A DNA stretch of 64,000 nucleotides from Raineyella sp. W15-4 (GCF_033170155.1 NZ_CP137079.1:2976001-3040000); one strand, 5' to 3'. Positions 7,842 to 19,240 are shown, counted from the first letter of the stretch. Made by a program: numbers and translations. Notes: generated from the sequence alone by a model not told the origin.

Positions 7842-8734
7842 CAGCGCAGTTCCTCGCCGCTGTCCAGGAAGGTGCCGACCACCCGGTCGGTGACCGCGTT
7901 GCGGGGGCCCTCGCCGCGCAGCGCGCGGACGACGGCGATCGCGTCCCGCTGGGCCCGGACCTCGTGGGTGCGGACCGCCCAGATGCCCCGCTCGGCCATC
8001 CAGCCGGTGACGGCCGCGGTGGCGAAGTCACGGTCCTTGGGCGAGTGCTCCGCACCTGTGCCGGTGACCACCTGGCCCAACAGCCGCTTGCGGGACACCC
8101 CGATCAGCACCGGACGGCCCAGCGCGCTGAGCCGGTCGACGTGGCGCAGCAGTTCCCAGTCCTGCTCCCGGGTCTTGGCGAAGCCGATGCCGGGGTCGAC
8201 GATGATGTCGTCGACGGCGATGCCGGCATCGACGGCCCGGGCCAGCCGCGCGGCGACCTCGTCGCGGACCTGACCGACTACGTCGTCGTACGTGGTGCGG
8301 CGGTCCATCTCGGTTGAGTGGCCGCGCCAGTGCATCAGCACGTATGCGCAGCCGGACTCCGCCACGGCGGCGTACATCTCCGGATCGGCCAGCCCGCCGG
8401 AGACGTCGTTGATGATCCGGGCGCCGACCGCGGCGGTGGCCCGGGCCACCGAGGCCCGCATGGTGTCGACCGAGACGGTCGCCCCGCGGGCGGCGAGCTG
8501 CTCGACCACCGGGACCACCCGCCGCAGTTCCTCGGCCTCGGGGGTGCGGGCGATACCGGGCCGGGTCGACTCACCGCCGACGTCGAGCATGTCGGCGCCC
8601 TCGGCGAGCAGCCGCAGCCCGTGCCGCACCGCCGCGTCGGTGCCGAAGTGCTCCCCCCCGTCGGAGAACGAGTCGGGGGTGACATTGACGATCCCCATCA
8701 CCTGGGTCCGCGGGGCGGACGGGATCCTGGACAC
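7841..8734 (-). CDS. folP: Dihydropteroate synthase
   Basis: FolP joins 6-hydroxymethyl-dihydropterin pyrophosphate to p-aminobenzoate and is the sulfonamide target. The protein contains VMGIVNVTPDSFSDGG, DVGGESTRPG, SVDTMR, INDVSGG, a DPGIGFAKT segment and the GVSRKRLLG motif, all classic for the TIM-barrel enzyme. I place the start at the GTG at 8734 (297 residues), 11 bases after the folE stop; the open frame extends further but overlaps folE. The ATG at 8698 would cut into the first beta strand. No clear ribosome site marks the GTG, so the exact start is uncertain. Confidence 0.93.
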   Translation of the reverse strand: MSRIPSAPRTQVMGIVNVTPDSFSDGGEHFGTDAAVRHGLRLLAEGADMLDVGGESTRPGIARTPEAEELRRVVPVVEQLAARGATVSVDTMRASVARATAAVGARIINDVSGGLADPEMYAAVAESGCAYVLMHWRGHSTEMDRRTTYDDVVGQVRDEVAARLARAVDAGIAVDDIIVDPGIGFAKTREQDWELLRHVDRLSALGRPVLIGVSRKRLLGQVVTGTGAEHSPKDRDFATAAVTGWMAERGIWAVRTHEVRAQRDAIAVVRALRGEGPRNAVTDRVVGTFLDSGEELR

Positions 8735-8745
8735 CGGGCGCCCGC

Positions 8746-9355
8746 TCAGCGGCCCATGATGAGGCCCATGGCCTCGGCACGGGTCGCCGGGTTGCGGAGG
8801 ATCCCGCGGACGGCGGAGGTCACCGTACGGGCGCCGGGCTTGTGCACCCCGCGCATCGTCATGCACAGGTGCTCGCAGTCGATGACCACGATGACGCCAC
8901 GCGGATGCAGGTGCTTGACCAGCGCCTCGGCGACCTGGGTGGTCAGCCGCTCCTGGATCTGCGGACGGCGGGCGTACACGTCGACCAGCCGAGCGAGTTT
9001 GGACAGCCCGGTGACCTGGCCGTCCGACCCGGGGATGTAGCCGACGTGGGCGACACCGGTGAACGGCACCAGGTGGTGCTCGCACATCGACCAGACCTCG
9101 ATGTCCTTCACCAGGACGAGTTCACCGTGGTTGATGTCGAACGTCGTCGACAGCACGTCGGCCCCCGACCCGCGCATCCCGGCGAACACCTCGCCGTACA
9201 TCCGGGCCACCCGCTCCGGGGTGTCGAGCAGACCCTCGCGGTCGGGGTCCTCGCCGATGCCGATCAGGATCTCCCGGACGGCGGCGACGATCCGTTCGTG
9301 GTCGAAGTCTCGGTGGGCGCTGCCCCAGTCCTCCGGGTTGGCGGTGCTGTCGCGG

Positions 9356-9363
<8 letters not shown>
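8746..9363 (-). CDS. folE: GTP cyclohydrolase I
   Basis: FolE catalyses the first step of folate synthesis, turning GTP into dihydroneopterin triphosphate. The 205-residue protein has the zinc and catalytic motifs [11 protein letters not shown] and [21 protein letters not shown], plus [23 protein letters not shown]. The GTG at 9363 gives the usual family length and overlaps the ftsH stop by 8 bases; a longer frame to 9447 would add 28 Arg/Ser/Thr-rich residues lying inside the ftsH tail. Translation is probably coupled to ftsH. Confidence 0.93.
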
Positions 9364-11572
<2,209 letters not shown>

Positions 11573-11653
11573 AGTTGTTTCCTGCCTCAGGCTTGGACGA
11601 GCATGTTGACTCTACCCTGCACGCCCAACATCCCACAGCTTCCGGGCGACGGG

Positions 11654-11694
11654 GCCGCCCGTCGCGACGGCGGACACCGCTCCGCCCGGGCGGC
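11654..11694 (-). terminator. GC-rich hairpin after hpt
   Basis: An outer 8-base stem (11654-11661 with 11687-11694) encloses an inner 6-base stem (11669-11674 with 11681-11686). The structure starts directly after the hpt stop and precedes ftsH, suggesting at least partial termination between the two genes. No T-run follows. Confidence 0.4.
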
Positions 11695-12261
11695 TCAGGC
11701 GTAGACGCGCGGATCGAGGACGGCCAGCCCGTCGTAGTTGCGGTACTTGCCGTTGAAGTCGAGGCCGTACCCGACGACGAACTCCCCGGGGATGTCGAAA
11801 CCGACGTACTTGCAGTCGATGTCGGTCTGCATCGCGTCCGGTTTGCGGAACATCGCCGCCACCTCCAGGCTCGCCGGACGGCGGGAGGCCAGGTTGGACA
11901 GCAGCCAGCTCAGGGTCAGCCCGGTGTCGATGATGTCCTCGACGACCAGGACGTGCCGGTCGTGGATGTCGGCGGACAGGTCCTTGAGGAACCGTACGAC
12001 GCCGGAGGACTTGGTGCCCGAGCCGTACGACGACACCGCCATCCAGTCCATCTCGCAGTGGCTCTGCATGGCGCGGCACAGGTCAGCCATCACCATCACC
12101 GCCCCGTTGAGCACGCCGACCAGCAGAACGTTCTTGCCGCCGTAGTCACGGTCGATCTCCCGGGCCAGTTCCACCACCCGGCCCTGGATCTGCTCAGGGG
12201 TGTAGAGAACGGTGATCAGGTCACCTGCGATCGCGTCAGCATCCACGTGTCCCAGCTTCAC
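11695..12261 (-). CDS. hpt: Hypoxanthine phosphoribosyltransferase
   Basis: Hpt salvages hypoxanthine and guanine using PRPP. The 188-residue protein has the PRPP-binding loop VLVVEDIIDTGLTL, an SSYGSGTKSSG flexible loop, and the FVVGYGLDFNGKYRN purine-binding region. The GTG at 12261 overlaps the tilS stop as GTGA, the overlap style used repeatedly in this run; a GTG five codons later is the alternative. tilS-hpt-ftsH is a widely conserved bacterial gene order. Confidence 0.94.
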   Translation of the reverse strand: MKLGHVDADAIAGDLITVLYTPEQIQGRVVELAREIDRDYGGKNVLLVGVLNGAVMVMADLCRAMQSHCEMDWMAVSSYGSGTKSSGVVRFLKDLSADIHDRHVLVVEDIIDTGLTLSWLLSNLASRRPASLEVAAMFRKPDAMQTDIDCKYVGFDIPGEFVVGYGLDFNGKYRNYDGLAVLDPRVYA

Positions 12262-13358
12262 ACACCCGGCACCGGGACGTCACCCGGGGGGACGCAGCGC
12301 AGCCGGCCCGCGCGACGGACCACCCGCAGCCCGGGCAGGTCGACACCCAGCTGTCCCCGCCAGTGTGTCACCAGCCGGCAGACCGCCGCGACGTGCACCG
12401 CACCGGGCTCCCGAGCCCCGCACCGGACCAGCCAGCGGCGCACCACCCGGGTGCGCAGTGCCTCGGGAAGGAAGGCGAGCTCGGCGCAGTCGAGGTCCCC
12501 GGTGCACCGCCGCGGGCCGGCCTCGGCGGCCTCGGCGCGGTCGGGCGACACCAACACGTCCTCCTCGGCCGCCTCGGCCAGCGCGTCGAGGAAGTCGGCG
12601 TCCACCCGGGCCAGCGTCGCGGTGCGGGCGAGCGCCGCCGCCACGCTGCCGGTGCCGCCGAACTCGTCCTCCAGCGCCGGCAGCACCCGGTTGCGGATCC
12701 GTACCCGGGCGTACCGGTCGTCGGCGTTGTGCGGGTCCTCCCACCAGCTGAGGCCGTTCTCCCGGCAGCACTCGCGCAGCGTCGCCCGGGTCAGGCCGAG
12801 CAGCGGGCGGACGTACGTCCCCCGCCGCGGGGCGATCCCGGCCAGCGAGCGGACCCCCGAGCCGCGGACCAGGCCCAGCAGCACGGTCTCGGCCTGGTCG
12901 TCGCGAGTGTGGGCGAGCAGCACCTCGGGGCGGGCCGGGTCCGTCGTCCGGCCCACTCCCCCGGCCGCGGCCAGGGCGTCCTCGAACGCGGCGTAGCGGG
13001 CGCTGCGGGCGGCGGCCTCCAGCCCGTCGGTGCGGATCCGGACCGGGTCGACAGTCACCCGGCGCACCTGGACCGACCCCGCCCGATAGCCGAGGCCGAC
13101 CAACTGGTCGCGAACCGTCGCGGCCACCGCCGCCGACCCCGCCTGGAGACCGTGGTCGACGATCACCGCGCCGAGCCGGTCCAGCGCGTCGGCACGACGA
13201 CAGGCCTCGTACGCCCCGACCGCCAGGGCCAGCGAGTCCGCCCCGCCCGAGCAGCCGACCAGCCAGCCGCCGGACCGGTCGTGGGCCGGGTCCTGCCAGG
13301 CGTCCAGGACCGCCCGGGCCACGGTGAGGGTCGCCACCCCGAGGACGCGCCGGGCCAT
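12258..13358 (-). CDS. tilS: tRNA(Ile)-lysidine synthetase
   Basis: TilS modifies C34 of tRNA-Ile(CAU) to lysidine so that it reads AUA. The 366-residue product has the N-type ATP pyrophosphatase P-loop SGGADSLAL, VIVDHGLQAGS, the LAHTRDDQAETVLLGLVRGSG motif and WWEDPHNAD...RIRNRVLPAL, all diagnostic. The ATG at 13358 overlaps the metalloprotease stop by one base. The C-terminal portion is short and actinobacteria-like, without the long extension of the E. coli enzyme. Confidence 0.94.
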   Translation of the reverse strand: MARRVLGVATLTVARAVLDAWQDPAHDRSGGWLVGCSGGADSLALAVGAYEACRRADALDRLGAVIVDHGLQAGSAAVAATVRDQLVGLGYRAGSVQVRRVTVDPVRIRTDGLEAAARSARYAAFEDALAAAGGVGRTTDPARPEVLLAHTRDDQAETVLLGLVRGSGVRSLAGIAPRRGTYVRPLLGLTRATLRECCRENGLSWWEDPHNADDRYARVRIRNRVLPALEDEFGGTGSVAAALARTATLARVDADFLDALAEAAEEDVLVSPDRAEAAEAGPRRCTGDLDCAELAFLPEALRTRVVRRWLVRCGAREPGAVHVAAVCRLVTHWRGQLGVDLPGLRVVRRAGRLRCVPPGDVPVPGV

Positions 13359-14341
13359 CACAATCCCACCCGCCGCACCCACCGGTCCGGATCGCGCACC
13401 TCGACCAAGGTCGGCAGCAGCTCCGCGGACTCGAACACCCGGTTGAACCCCTCGACCCCGACGGAGCGTTGCACCGCCCGGCAGAAGACCGCACCCTCAC
13501 GGTACTGGGCCAGCTTCTTCTCCATCCCCAGCAGCCGCCCGAGGATCCGCGCCAGGCCCGGCCGGCCCTCCCGGCGGTTGTCGAACCGCGCCCGGATGGT
13601 GCGCAGCGTCGGGATCACCTGTGGGCCGACCTCGTCCATCACCACATCGGCGTGGCCCTCGACCACGCTCATCAGGGCGGTGATCGCATCGGTCGCCTCG
13701 TCGGCCTCGGCCGGTCCGGCGGCCATCGCCGTCCGGACCAGCTCGGCCAGGCGGAGGGCCAGCCAGGGCGCCTGACCGTACTGCACCCGGTGGGTCTCCT
13801 CATGCAGGCAGACCCACAGCCGGAAGTCCGGCCCGGCCAGGCCGAGGCGGTGGGTCAGGCCGTGGATGTTCGGGGCGACCAGCAGCAGCCGGCCGTGCCC
13901 CGCGGCGGGGTCGGCGCGCCCGGCATCCACGCCCATGCCCACGCCATGAAACACGTCGAACTGCCCCAGCACCCGCGGGGACAGCGCGGACAGCACCACC
14001 CCGGCGACCACCCCGGTCGAGGCCTCCCGGACCCGCGTCACCCCCACCGCCAGCGGCCGGACGAGCCCCGGGGACGGATCGGGATCCTCGGTGAACACCT
14101 CGGCGAAACTGGCCAGGTTGGCCCGGATCCACGACGCCCGGTCGACGACGTACGTCCGCCGCTCCCCGGGGGGGGCGAGCCGGGTGAGGTCACGGACGTA
14201 CGCCTGGGCCCGCACCGAGGCGTCCCGCAGGTCCGCCACCACCGCCGCGGCCTCCGCCGGCGCGGGGACGGGCCCCGCCGGGGTGAGCCGGGCGGCGGTG
14301 GCGGCGGCGGTGGCCCAGTCGACGCGCGGAAGGGAGCTCAT
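13358..14341 (-). CDS. DUF2342-type zinc-dependent metalloprotease
   Basis: The 327-residue protein belongs to the actinobacterial family sometimes labelled coenzyme F420 biosynthesis-associated. It carries an HExxH zinc site in LHEETHRVQYGQAPWL, followed about 45 residues later by EGHADVVMDEVG, which would supply the third ligand and downstream helix. No signal peptide is seen, so it is probably cytoplasmic. It lies between dacB and tilS, overlapping tilS by one base, a conserved actinobacterial position. The substrate is unknown. Confidence 0.85.
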   Translation of the reverse strand: MSSLPRVDWATAAATAARLTPAGPVPAPAEAAAVVADLRDASVRAQAYVRDLTRLAPPGERRTYVVDRASWIRANLASFAEVFTEDPDPSPGLVRPLAVGVTRVREASTGVVAGVVLSALSPRVLGQFDVFHGVGMGVDAGRADPAAGHGRLLLVAPNIHGLTHRLGLAGPDFRLWVCLHEETHRVQYGQAPWLALRLAELVRTAMAAGPAEADEATDAITALMSVVEGHADVVMDEVGPQVIPTLRTIRARFDNRREGRPGLARILGRLLGMEKKLAQYREGAVFCRAVQRSVGVEGFNRVFESAELLPTLVEVRDPDRWVRRVGL

Positions 14342-14385
14342 GGACCGAGGCTAGCCCGCCCGGGACCGGCCGCCCCGACGGGCCC

Positions 14386-15792
14386 TCAGCTGCCCGCCAC
14401 CGCCGCGGACGCCCGGTCCAGCCAGGCCCGGGCCGAGTCGTCGTTGGAGGCGTCGTTGACCACGAACGCGTACGTCACCACGCCGCCGGATGCGGTGACG
14501 GCGTAGCCGGCCAGGGCGCTGGTCCCGCTCAGTGTGCCGGTCTTGGCGCGGACCTCACCCCGGCCGGCCTCGCTGCCGGAGCGGGCGAACCGTGAGGCGA
14601 GCGTCCCGGTGGCCCCGGCCACCGGCAGTCCGGTGAGCAGCGACCGGAACCGGGTGTCGGAGCTGCCGAGGGCGAGGGTGCCGGCGAGCATCCGCGGGGT
14701 GACCCGGTTGTTCCGCGACAGGCCGGACCCGTCCCGCAGCACCGCGCCGTCGTCCCAGAGACCCCGCTGCCGCAGCACCTGCTCGACCGCGGCCGCCCCG
14801 CCCTGGAAGGAGCCTCCGGCCCCAGCCGCCAGGCCCACCTGGTGGGCGATCGCCTCGGCCGCGTCGTTGTCGGAGGAGGTGAGCAGGTCCTCGACGATCG
14901 TCGACAGCGGCATCGACTGCACCCGCGCGAGTTCCTCGGCGCCCGCCGGGAGGGTCCCGCCCAGTGCCGCGGTGCCGGTGACGGTGATCCCGCGGGCGGT
15001 GAGCGCACCGGCGAACGCCTTCGCGGCGTCGGCCGACGGGGTCGTCGTCCGCGGGCCCGGGCTCACCCCGGACGTCCGGCCCTCGTCGGTCATCAGCGCG
15101 GTCACCGGAGTGACCTGGTCGGCGTACCCGGCGGGCCAGTCCGGGTGCCGGTCCGGGCCGTCGAACAGCGACGCGTCCCAGCGCAGCGCGACGGTGGTGG
15201 TGCCGGCGGACGTCAGGGCGGCCGCCGTCGACGCGGCGAGGTCGTCGAGGCTGGCCCGTTCCGGGTGGGCGGCGGCGACCGACCCCGAGGAGAGGTAGGG
15301 GTCCCCGCCGCCGACGAGCACGACGGTGCCCGGGCCGGCCAGCACTGCGCGGGTGGTGAAGACGTGGTCGGGGCCGAGCAGGTCCAGGGCCGCGGTGGCG
15401 GTGAGCAGTTTCATGCTCGAGGCGGGCATCACCGGTTGACCGGCCCCCTTGTCGTACAGCACCGTCCCGGTGGCCGGATCGGTCACCGTGCCGGCGATCC
15501 CGCCCTGCAGTCCGTCGAGCGGCACGGCGGCGAGGGCGGACGCCAACGAAGCCGGGGTCGGGACCGTGCCGCCCGACACGGCCGACAACGCGACGGCGTG
15601 GTCGGCGGGCAGCGGCGCCTCGAGCGCGGTCCGGGCATCGGCGTCGGTCACCGCCGAGACGGCCGGGGCGGTGCCGGTGCGCTGCTCGATCCAGGCCCCG
15701 GCACCCGCTTCGGTGGCCACCCCGGCGAGCGCCACGGCACACACCAGAGCCCCGGCGACGATCAGCGGATGCGGGCCGCCCGGTCGACGCAT
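14386..15792 (-). CDS. dacB: D-alanyl-D-alanine carboxypeptidase/endopeptidase, DacB (PBP4) type
   Basis: This secreted penicillin-binding protein trims or cuts peptidoglycan cross-links. The 468-residue product starts with an Arg-rich signal and hydrophobic segment (residues 1-28, MRRPGGPHPLIVAGALVCAV). Catalytic motifs are ASSMKLLTA (SxxK), SDNDAAE (SxN) and AKTGTLSG (KTG), with a roughly 170-residue insertion between the first two as in class C PBP4 enzymes. The ATG at 15792 follows GAGGAG about 10 bases upstream. It diverges from ppa and leads the long minus-strand run down to folK. Confidence 0.93.
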   Translation of the reverse strand: MRRPGGPHPLIVAGALVCAVALAGVATEAGAGAWIEQRTGTAPAVSAVTDADARTALEAPLPADHAVALSAVSGGTVPTPASLASALAAVPLDGLQGGIAGTVTDPATGTVLYDKGAGQPVMPASSMKLLTATAALDLLGPDHVFTTRAVLAGPGTVVLVGGGDPYLSSGSVAAAHPERASLDDLAASTAAALTSAGTTTVALRWDASLFDGPDRHPDWPAGYADQVTPVTALMTDEGRTSGVSPGPRTTTPSADAAKAFAGALTARGITVTGTAALGGTLPAGAEELARVQSMPLSTIVEDLLTSSDNDAAEAIAHQVGLAAGAGGSFQGGAAAVEQVLRQRGLWDDGAVLRDGSGLSRNNRVTPRMLAGTLALGSSDTRFRSLLTGLPVAGATGTLASRFARSGSEAGRGEVRAKTGTLSGTSALAGYAVTASGGVVTYAFVVNDASNDDSARAWLDRASAAVAGS

Positions 15793-15874
15793 AGCAGCAC
15801 ACTCCTCACACCCCGGCGGCCGGTTCGGTAGTCTCGCCCTGACCGGTCCGCACACATCATAGGGAGAGCCAAAG

Positions 15875-16438
15875 GTGACTGACGATTACCGCGTGTCCGG
15901 TGGTTCGGCGACGCAGCCCAGTGGGTTGGAGTTCTACGTGACCATCGAGATCCCCAAAGGCACCAAGAACAAGTACGAGATGGACCATCACACGGGCCGC
16001 ATCGTCCTCGACCGGACGCTCTTCACCGCCACCCAGTACCCCTCCGATTACGGCTTCATCGAGACCACCCTGGGCCAGGACGGCGATCCGCTCGACGCCA
16101 TGGTGCTCGTCCCGGAGCCGACCTTCCCGGGCTGCCTGATCAAGTGCCGGGCGATCGGCATGTTCCGGATGCGTGACGAGGCCGGCGGCGACGACAAGGT
16201 GCTCTGCGTCCCGGTCGCCGACCACCGCCGGGACCACCTGCAGGACCTCGAGGACATCCCGGAGTTCCAGCTGCTGGAGATCGAGCACTTCTTCACGGTC
16301 TACAAGGACCTCGAGCCCGGCAAGTCGGTCGAAGGTGCGACCTGGGCCTCCCGGGACGACGCCGAGGCGGAGATCCGCGCCTCGATGGACCGGGCCAGGG
16401 GCACCGACTACGAGCAGCTCCAAGTGAACCACTACTGA
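15875..16438 (+). CDS. ppa: Soluble inorganic pyrophosphatase
   Basis: Ppa hydrolyses pyrophosphate and pulls biosynthetic reactions forward. The 187-residue family I enzyme contains [27 protein letters not shown], the signature [10 protein letters not shown] with three metal-binding aspartates, and the late [10 protein letters not shown]...FFTVYKDLE region. A GTG start at 15875 is preceded by AGGGAGAG. The first 15 residues are a short Ser/Gly-rich extension. It diverges from dacB and ends at a strong bidirectional terminator. Confidence 0.96.
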   Translation: MTDDYRVSGGSATQPSGLEFYVTIEIPKGTKNKYEMDHHTGRIVLDRTLFTATQYPSDYGFIETTLGQDGDPLDAMVLVPEPTFPGCLIKCRAIGMFRMRDEAGGDDKVLCVPVADHRRDHLQDLEDIPEFQLLEIEHFFTVYKDLEPGKSVEGATWASRDDAEAEIRASMDRARGTDYEQLQVNHY

Positions 16439-16464
16439 GACTCCCCGTCACCGGCATCGACCTG

Positions 16465-16502
16465 CGATGGCCCCCACCGTCCCGCGACGGTGGGGGCCAT
16501 CG
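16465..16502. terminator. Perfect 17-bp bidirectional terminator
   Basis: Arms 16465-16481 and 16486-16502 are exact 17-base inverted repeats around a CCGC loop. The hairpin lies between the convergent ppa and crcB stops and can serve both. It is the cleanest terminator in the window, though it has no T-run. Confidence 0.85.
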
Positions 16503-16507
16503 GCGTC

Positions 16508-16894
16508 TCACGCCGCGCCGAGGGACCCGATCCACAGGCCGAGCAGCGCCGCCAGGACGCACCCGATCAGCATCCCCAGGCCGGCCACCAGGCCCGGCCG
16601 CAGGTCACCGGCCAGCAGGAGGCGTACGGTCTCCACACTTGCCGTGCTGAAGGTGGTGTAGCCGCCCATCAGCCCGACCCCGAGGACGGACCCCCACGCC
16701 CCGGGCAGCAGGTCGGCGGAGGCCAGTCCGGTGACCACGCCAAGGATGAACGACCCGGTGAGGTTGATCGTCGTGGTGCCGACAGGGAAGCGCATCGGCA
16801 CCGCCGCCCCCACCCAGCCGTCGACGACGAACCGCAGCACCGCCCCGGCGCCACCGGCGACGCAGACGACCACGAAGAGCCCGACGGCGTTCAT
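16508..16894 (-). CDS. crcB: CrcB/Fluc fluoride channel subunit 1
   Basis: CrcB (Fluc) proteins form dimeric fluoride-export channels in the membrane. This 128-residue, four-helix protein has AGGAGAVLRF near the N-terminus, TTTINLTGSFILG with the conserved asparagine, and GLMGGYTTFSTASVE, the pore-lining TTFST motif. Its ATG overlaps the stop of the second crcB as ATGA. A neighbouring paralogue of similar size suggests a heterodimeric channel, as in other Gram-positive bacteria with paired crcB genes. Confidence 0.94.
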   Translation of the reverse strand: MNAVGLFVVVCVAGGAGAVLRFVVDGWVGAAVPMRFPVGTTTINLTGSFILGVVTGLASADLLPGAWGSVLGVGLMGGYTTFSTASVETVRLLLAGDLRPGLVAGLGMLIGCVLAALLGLWIGSLGAA

Positions 16895-17352
16895 CGGGCC
16901 TCCCCCACCCGCACCCGCCGCCCGGAGAGCAGTCCGCCCACCACGATCCCCAGGCCGGCGGCCGCCACCCCCAGCACGACACTGGAGACCCCGTAGCCGA
17001 GTCCCAGCAGGACCCGGTCGTGAACGAGCAACTGGCTGACCCCGACGGCCAAGCTGCTGTAGGTGGTGTACCCACCGAGGAAGCCGGTGCCGATGGCCAG
17101 CCGCAGGTCACGGCGCCAGCCCTCGTCGGGGCCCGACCTCAGCAGGGTCTCCAGCAGCGCGCCGAGCACGAACGCCCCGGTCAGGTTGATCAGGAAGATG
17201 GCCAGCGGGAAGTCGCCGGTGGGACCGACGGCCAGCCCGAGGGCCTGCCGCGCACCGGTGCCCGCCATCCCCCCGATGGCGACCAGACCGATCATCCGTG
17301 CCCGCACGGGGACCGGCCACGGGCGATCCCTCAGGGTCTCGCGCCGGCTCAC
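16891..17352 (-). CDS. crcB: CrcB/Fluc fluoride channel subunit 2
   Basis: The second CrcB paralogue has 153 residues with GGMAGTGARQALG, FLINLTGAFVLGALLE and GFLGGYTTYSSLAV, the pore motif here reading TTYSS. A basic 20-residue N-terminal extension (VSRRETLRDRPW) precedes the first helix. The GTG at 17352 overlaps the stress-protein stop as GTGA; a Met 20 codons later could be an alternative start. It forms an operon with the other crcB and the upstream stress protein. Confidence 0.92.
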   Translation of the reverse strand: MSRRETLRDRPWPVPVRARMIGLVAIGGMAGTGARQALGLAVGPTGDFPLAIFLINLTGAFVLGALLETLLRSGPDEGWRRDLRLAIGTGFLGGYTTYSSLAVGVSQLLVHDRVLLGLGYGVSSVVLGVAAAGLGIVVGGLLSGRRVRVGEAR

Positions 17353-17891
17353 GGCAACACCACCGGCTCGGACCAGTCGACGACCCGCAGCGGGACGACG
17401 ATCACCGGCCGGTGCTGGTGGTGGGTGAGGTGGAAGGCCACCGAGCCGTCCACCAGCTCCCGTACCCGGCCCCGGATCCCCGGCGTCCGGGCACCGACGA
17501 TGATCGCCGCGGCGTCGGTCACCCGGGCGAGATGGGTCAGCGCCCGGTCGGGACGACCAGCCAGATAGCGGAACTCCCAGGGCACGCTGCCCACGTCGGC
17601 CATCAGATCGGCCAGGCCGGACCGCAGCTCCCGGTCGACCCGGCGCCACTCGTCGGTGCCGCTGTCGGGATCGAGCGGCGTGTGGGTCACCCTCCCGTCG
17701 TGGTGCTCCTCGATCGTTACCCGCTCCGGGTCGACGTACGCGAACCAGAGCACCGCCCCGGTCGCACTGGCCAGGGCGATCGCGGTGAGCGCCACCAGGT
17801 CCGGCTGCCCGGGCACCACACCGACGACGATCGGGTGACCGGCGAAGGGGGTGAGCCGGGACGGGTGGGGTTGTGGGACGACGCGCGGCAT
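17349..17891 (-). CDS. Universal stress protein (UspA family)
   Basis: The 180-residue protein has a UspA fold pattern: HPIVVGVVPGQPDLVALTAIALA at the N-terminus and a C-terminal IIVGARTPGIRGRVRELVDGS...RPVIVVPL matching the G-x(2)-G-x(9)-G-(S/T) nucleotide loop. The start at 17891 follows GGGAAGGG. It heads a three-gene unit with two fluoride channels, linked by 4-base overlaps, so it may be expressed with the fluoride response. I saw no convincing fluoride riboswitch upstream. Confidence 0.85.
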   Translation of the reverse strand: MPRVVPQPHPSRLTPFAGHPIVVGVVPGQPDLVALTAIALASATGAVLWFAYVDPERVTIEEHHDGRVTHTPLDPDSGTDEWRRVDRELRSGLADLMADVGSVPWEFRYLAGRPDRALTHLARVTDAAAIIVGARTPGIRGRVRELVDGSVAFHLTHHQHRPVIVVPLRVVDWSEPVVLP

Positions 17892-18103
17892 CGGTGCCCT
17901 TCCCGCGGGCAGCACAGACCTGCCCGCTCCATGTGGAGGCGAGACAGGAACCATCAGCCGACCGGCGGTTCGGGCTATTCGACCGGAGAGGACGTACGCC
18001 CGGGCGGGATCCATCGCCCACCGATGAGCGTACTCCGCCGGACCGGACCGCCCCGAGCGACCCACCCGGCGGACCAGGCCGGGACCGATCCCGGAGCAGG
18101 CAG

Positions 18104-19225
18104 CTAGAGGAACTGGCCGAACGGCCGCGGAATGTAGCCGTGACCGGTCAGTTGATGCATCGCCCAGGCGACGCCCTGCGGAAAGACGCCGTCGAAGACG
18201 ATCCCCCGCCAGACCCAGATCCACGGCACCGCCAGCCAGGCCAGGGCCAGCGCCCCGATGATCCAGCCCGGCAGATCCGTCAGGGCCCGTTCGTCGGTCA
18301 CCAGACCCAACATCACCACCGGGAACGCCACAATCGCGAAGACCCTGGTCTGATCCTCCACCACCGGGATGGTCGCCAACACGACCAGGCAGGCCACCAC
18401 CAGCGGCGTGTACGTCCGCCAGGCGCCCTGCCACAGCAGGGCCACGACGAGCCACACCACGCCCAGGCCGCTCCACACGATCACCCCCGGATGCCCCAGG
18501 AACTGAAAGACGAACTTGACCAGACTGTGGCCGGCCGCCTGGAACCGGCTGTTCTGGGGGTCGACTCCGCAGACCGCCCAGATCCCTCTCAGGGCGAACC
18601 TCCCGAGCACGATCCCCGCTCCCCACCACACCACGAACCAGCCCAGCCGTCGGTCATGCCGGCCGAGGACCCACCGCAGCAGGACCAGCACGCCCACACC
18701 GAGGAGCCCGACGAGGCCCTGCTCAGAATGCTGCATGCCGAGGGCGATCCCGGGCAGGACCGCCAGCAGCGGCCGGTCCACCATCGCGAGGGCGAGGACC
18801 ATCAGCAACAGCGTCATGGAGTCACCGCCGGCCCAGTACAGCGGGGCACCGGCGGCGGGCAGGGCGAAGAAGAGCAGCCAGGCGAGCCGCCGGTGCTCGG
18901 GCGAGACCCGGGCCCGGATGACGGCCACGCCCGCAGCAAGGAAGACGACGGCCAGCCCGATGGTGAAGAGGACGGTCCGGCGAGGCCCCGCGATCCCGAT
19001 CAGCCAGGTCACGAACCAGACGAACCAGGTCCCCAGCAGATAGTCCGCCTCATGGGTGGGCCCGAACGGGTTCCCGAAGGGGTCGGCCACCTGCATGGCA
19101 GTCAGACCGTAGTTCGGCATCGCCCAGACTCCGGTGTGCACCACCAGCGCCGCCAGCAGGAGTGCGAGGTAAACCGGAGTCGGGATCCGCCGCAACCAGG
19201 CGTCCCAGCGCGTCAGCAGTGTCAT
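18104..19225 (-). CDS. Polytopic membrane protein, possibly glycosyltransferase-like
   Basis: The 373-residue protein has about ten hydrophobic helices and starts MTLLTRWDAWLRRIPTPVY. An early extracytoplasmic loop holds NYGLTAMQVADPFGNPFG and HEADYLLGTWFVWFVTWL. The layout resembles the C-type membrane glycosyltransferases, but I cannot identify the catalytic acidic motif with confidence. It is transcribed divergently from the methyltransferase at 19241, with only 15 bases between start codons. No close functional assignment is offered. Confidence 0.6.
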   Translation of the reverse strand: MTLLTRWDAWLRRIPTPVYLALLLAALVVHTGVWAMPNYGLTAMQVADPFGNPFGPTHEADYLLGTWFVWFVTWLIGIAGPRRTVLFTIGLAVVFLAAGVAVIRARVSPEHRRLAWLLFFALPAAGAPLYWAGGDSMTLLLMVLALAMVDRPLLAVLPGIALGMQHSEQGLVGLLGVGVLVLLRWVLGRHDRRLGWFVVWWGAGIVLGRFALRGIWAVCGVDPQNSRFQAAGHSLVKFVFQFLGHPGVIVWSGLGVVWLVVALLWQGAWRTYTPLVVACLVVLATIPVVEDQTRVFAIVAFPVVMLGLVTDERALTDLPGWIIGALALAWLAVPWIWVWRGIVFDGVFPQGVAWAMHQLTGHGYIPRPFGQFL

Positions 19226-19240
19226 GGGATCATTCTTCTC

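Noticed and set aside
17892-18103. Possible fluoride riboswitch before the uspA-crcB-crcB unit
   Set aside because: A CTGATGG-like string is present, but the order of conserved pieces and the pseudoknot pairing of the fluoride aptamer could not be made to fit. A covariance-model search would settle it.
17873-19240. Long upstream extension of the TRM11-like methyltransferase frame
   Set aside because: The extension is antisense to the stress-protein end and to the membrane protein, is Pro/Asp/His-rich without motifs, and the family N-terminus starts at 19241.
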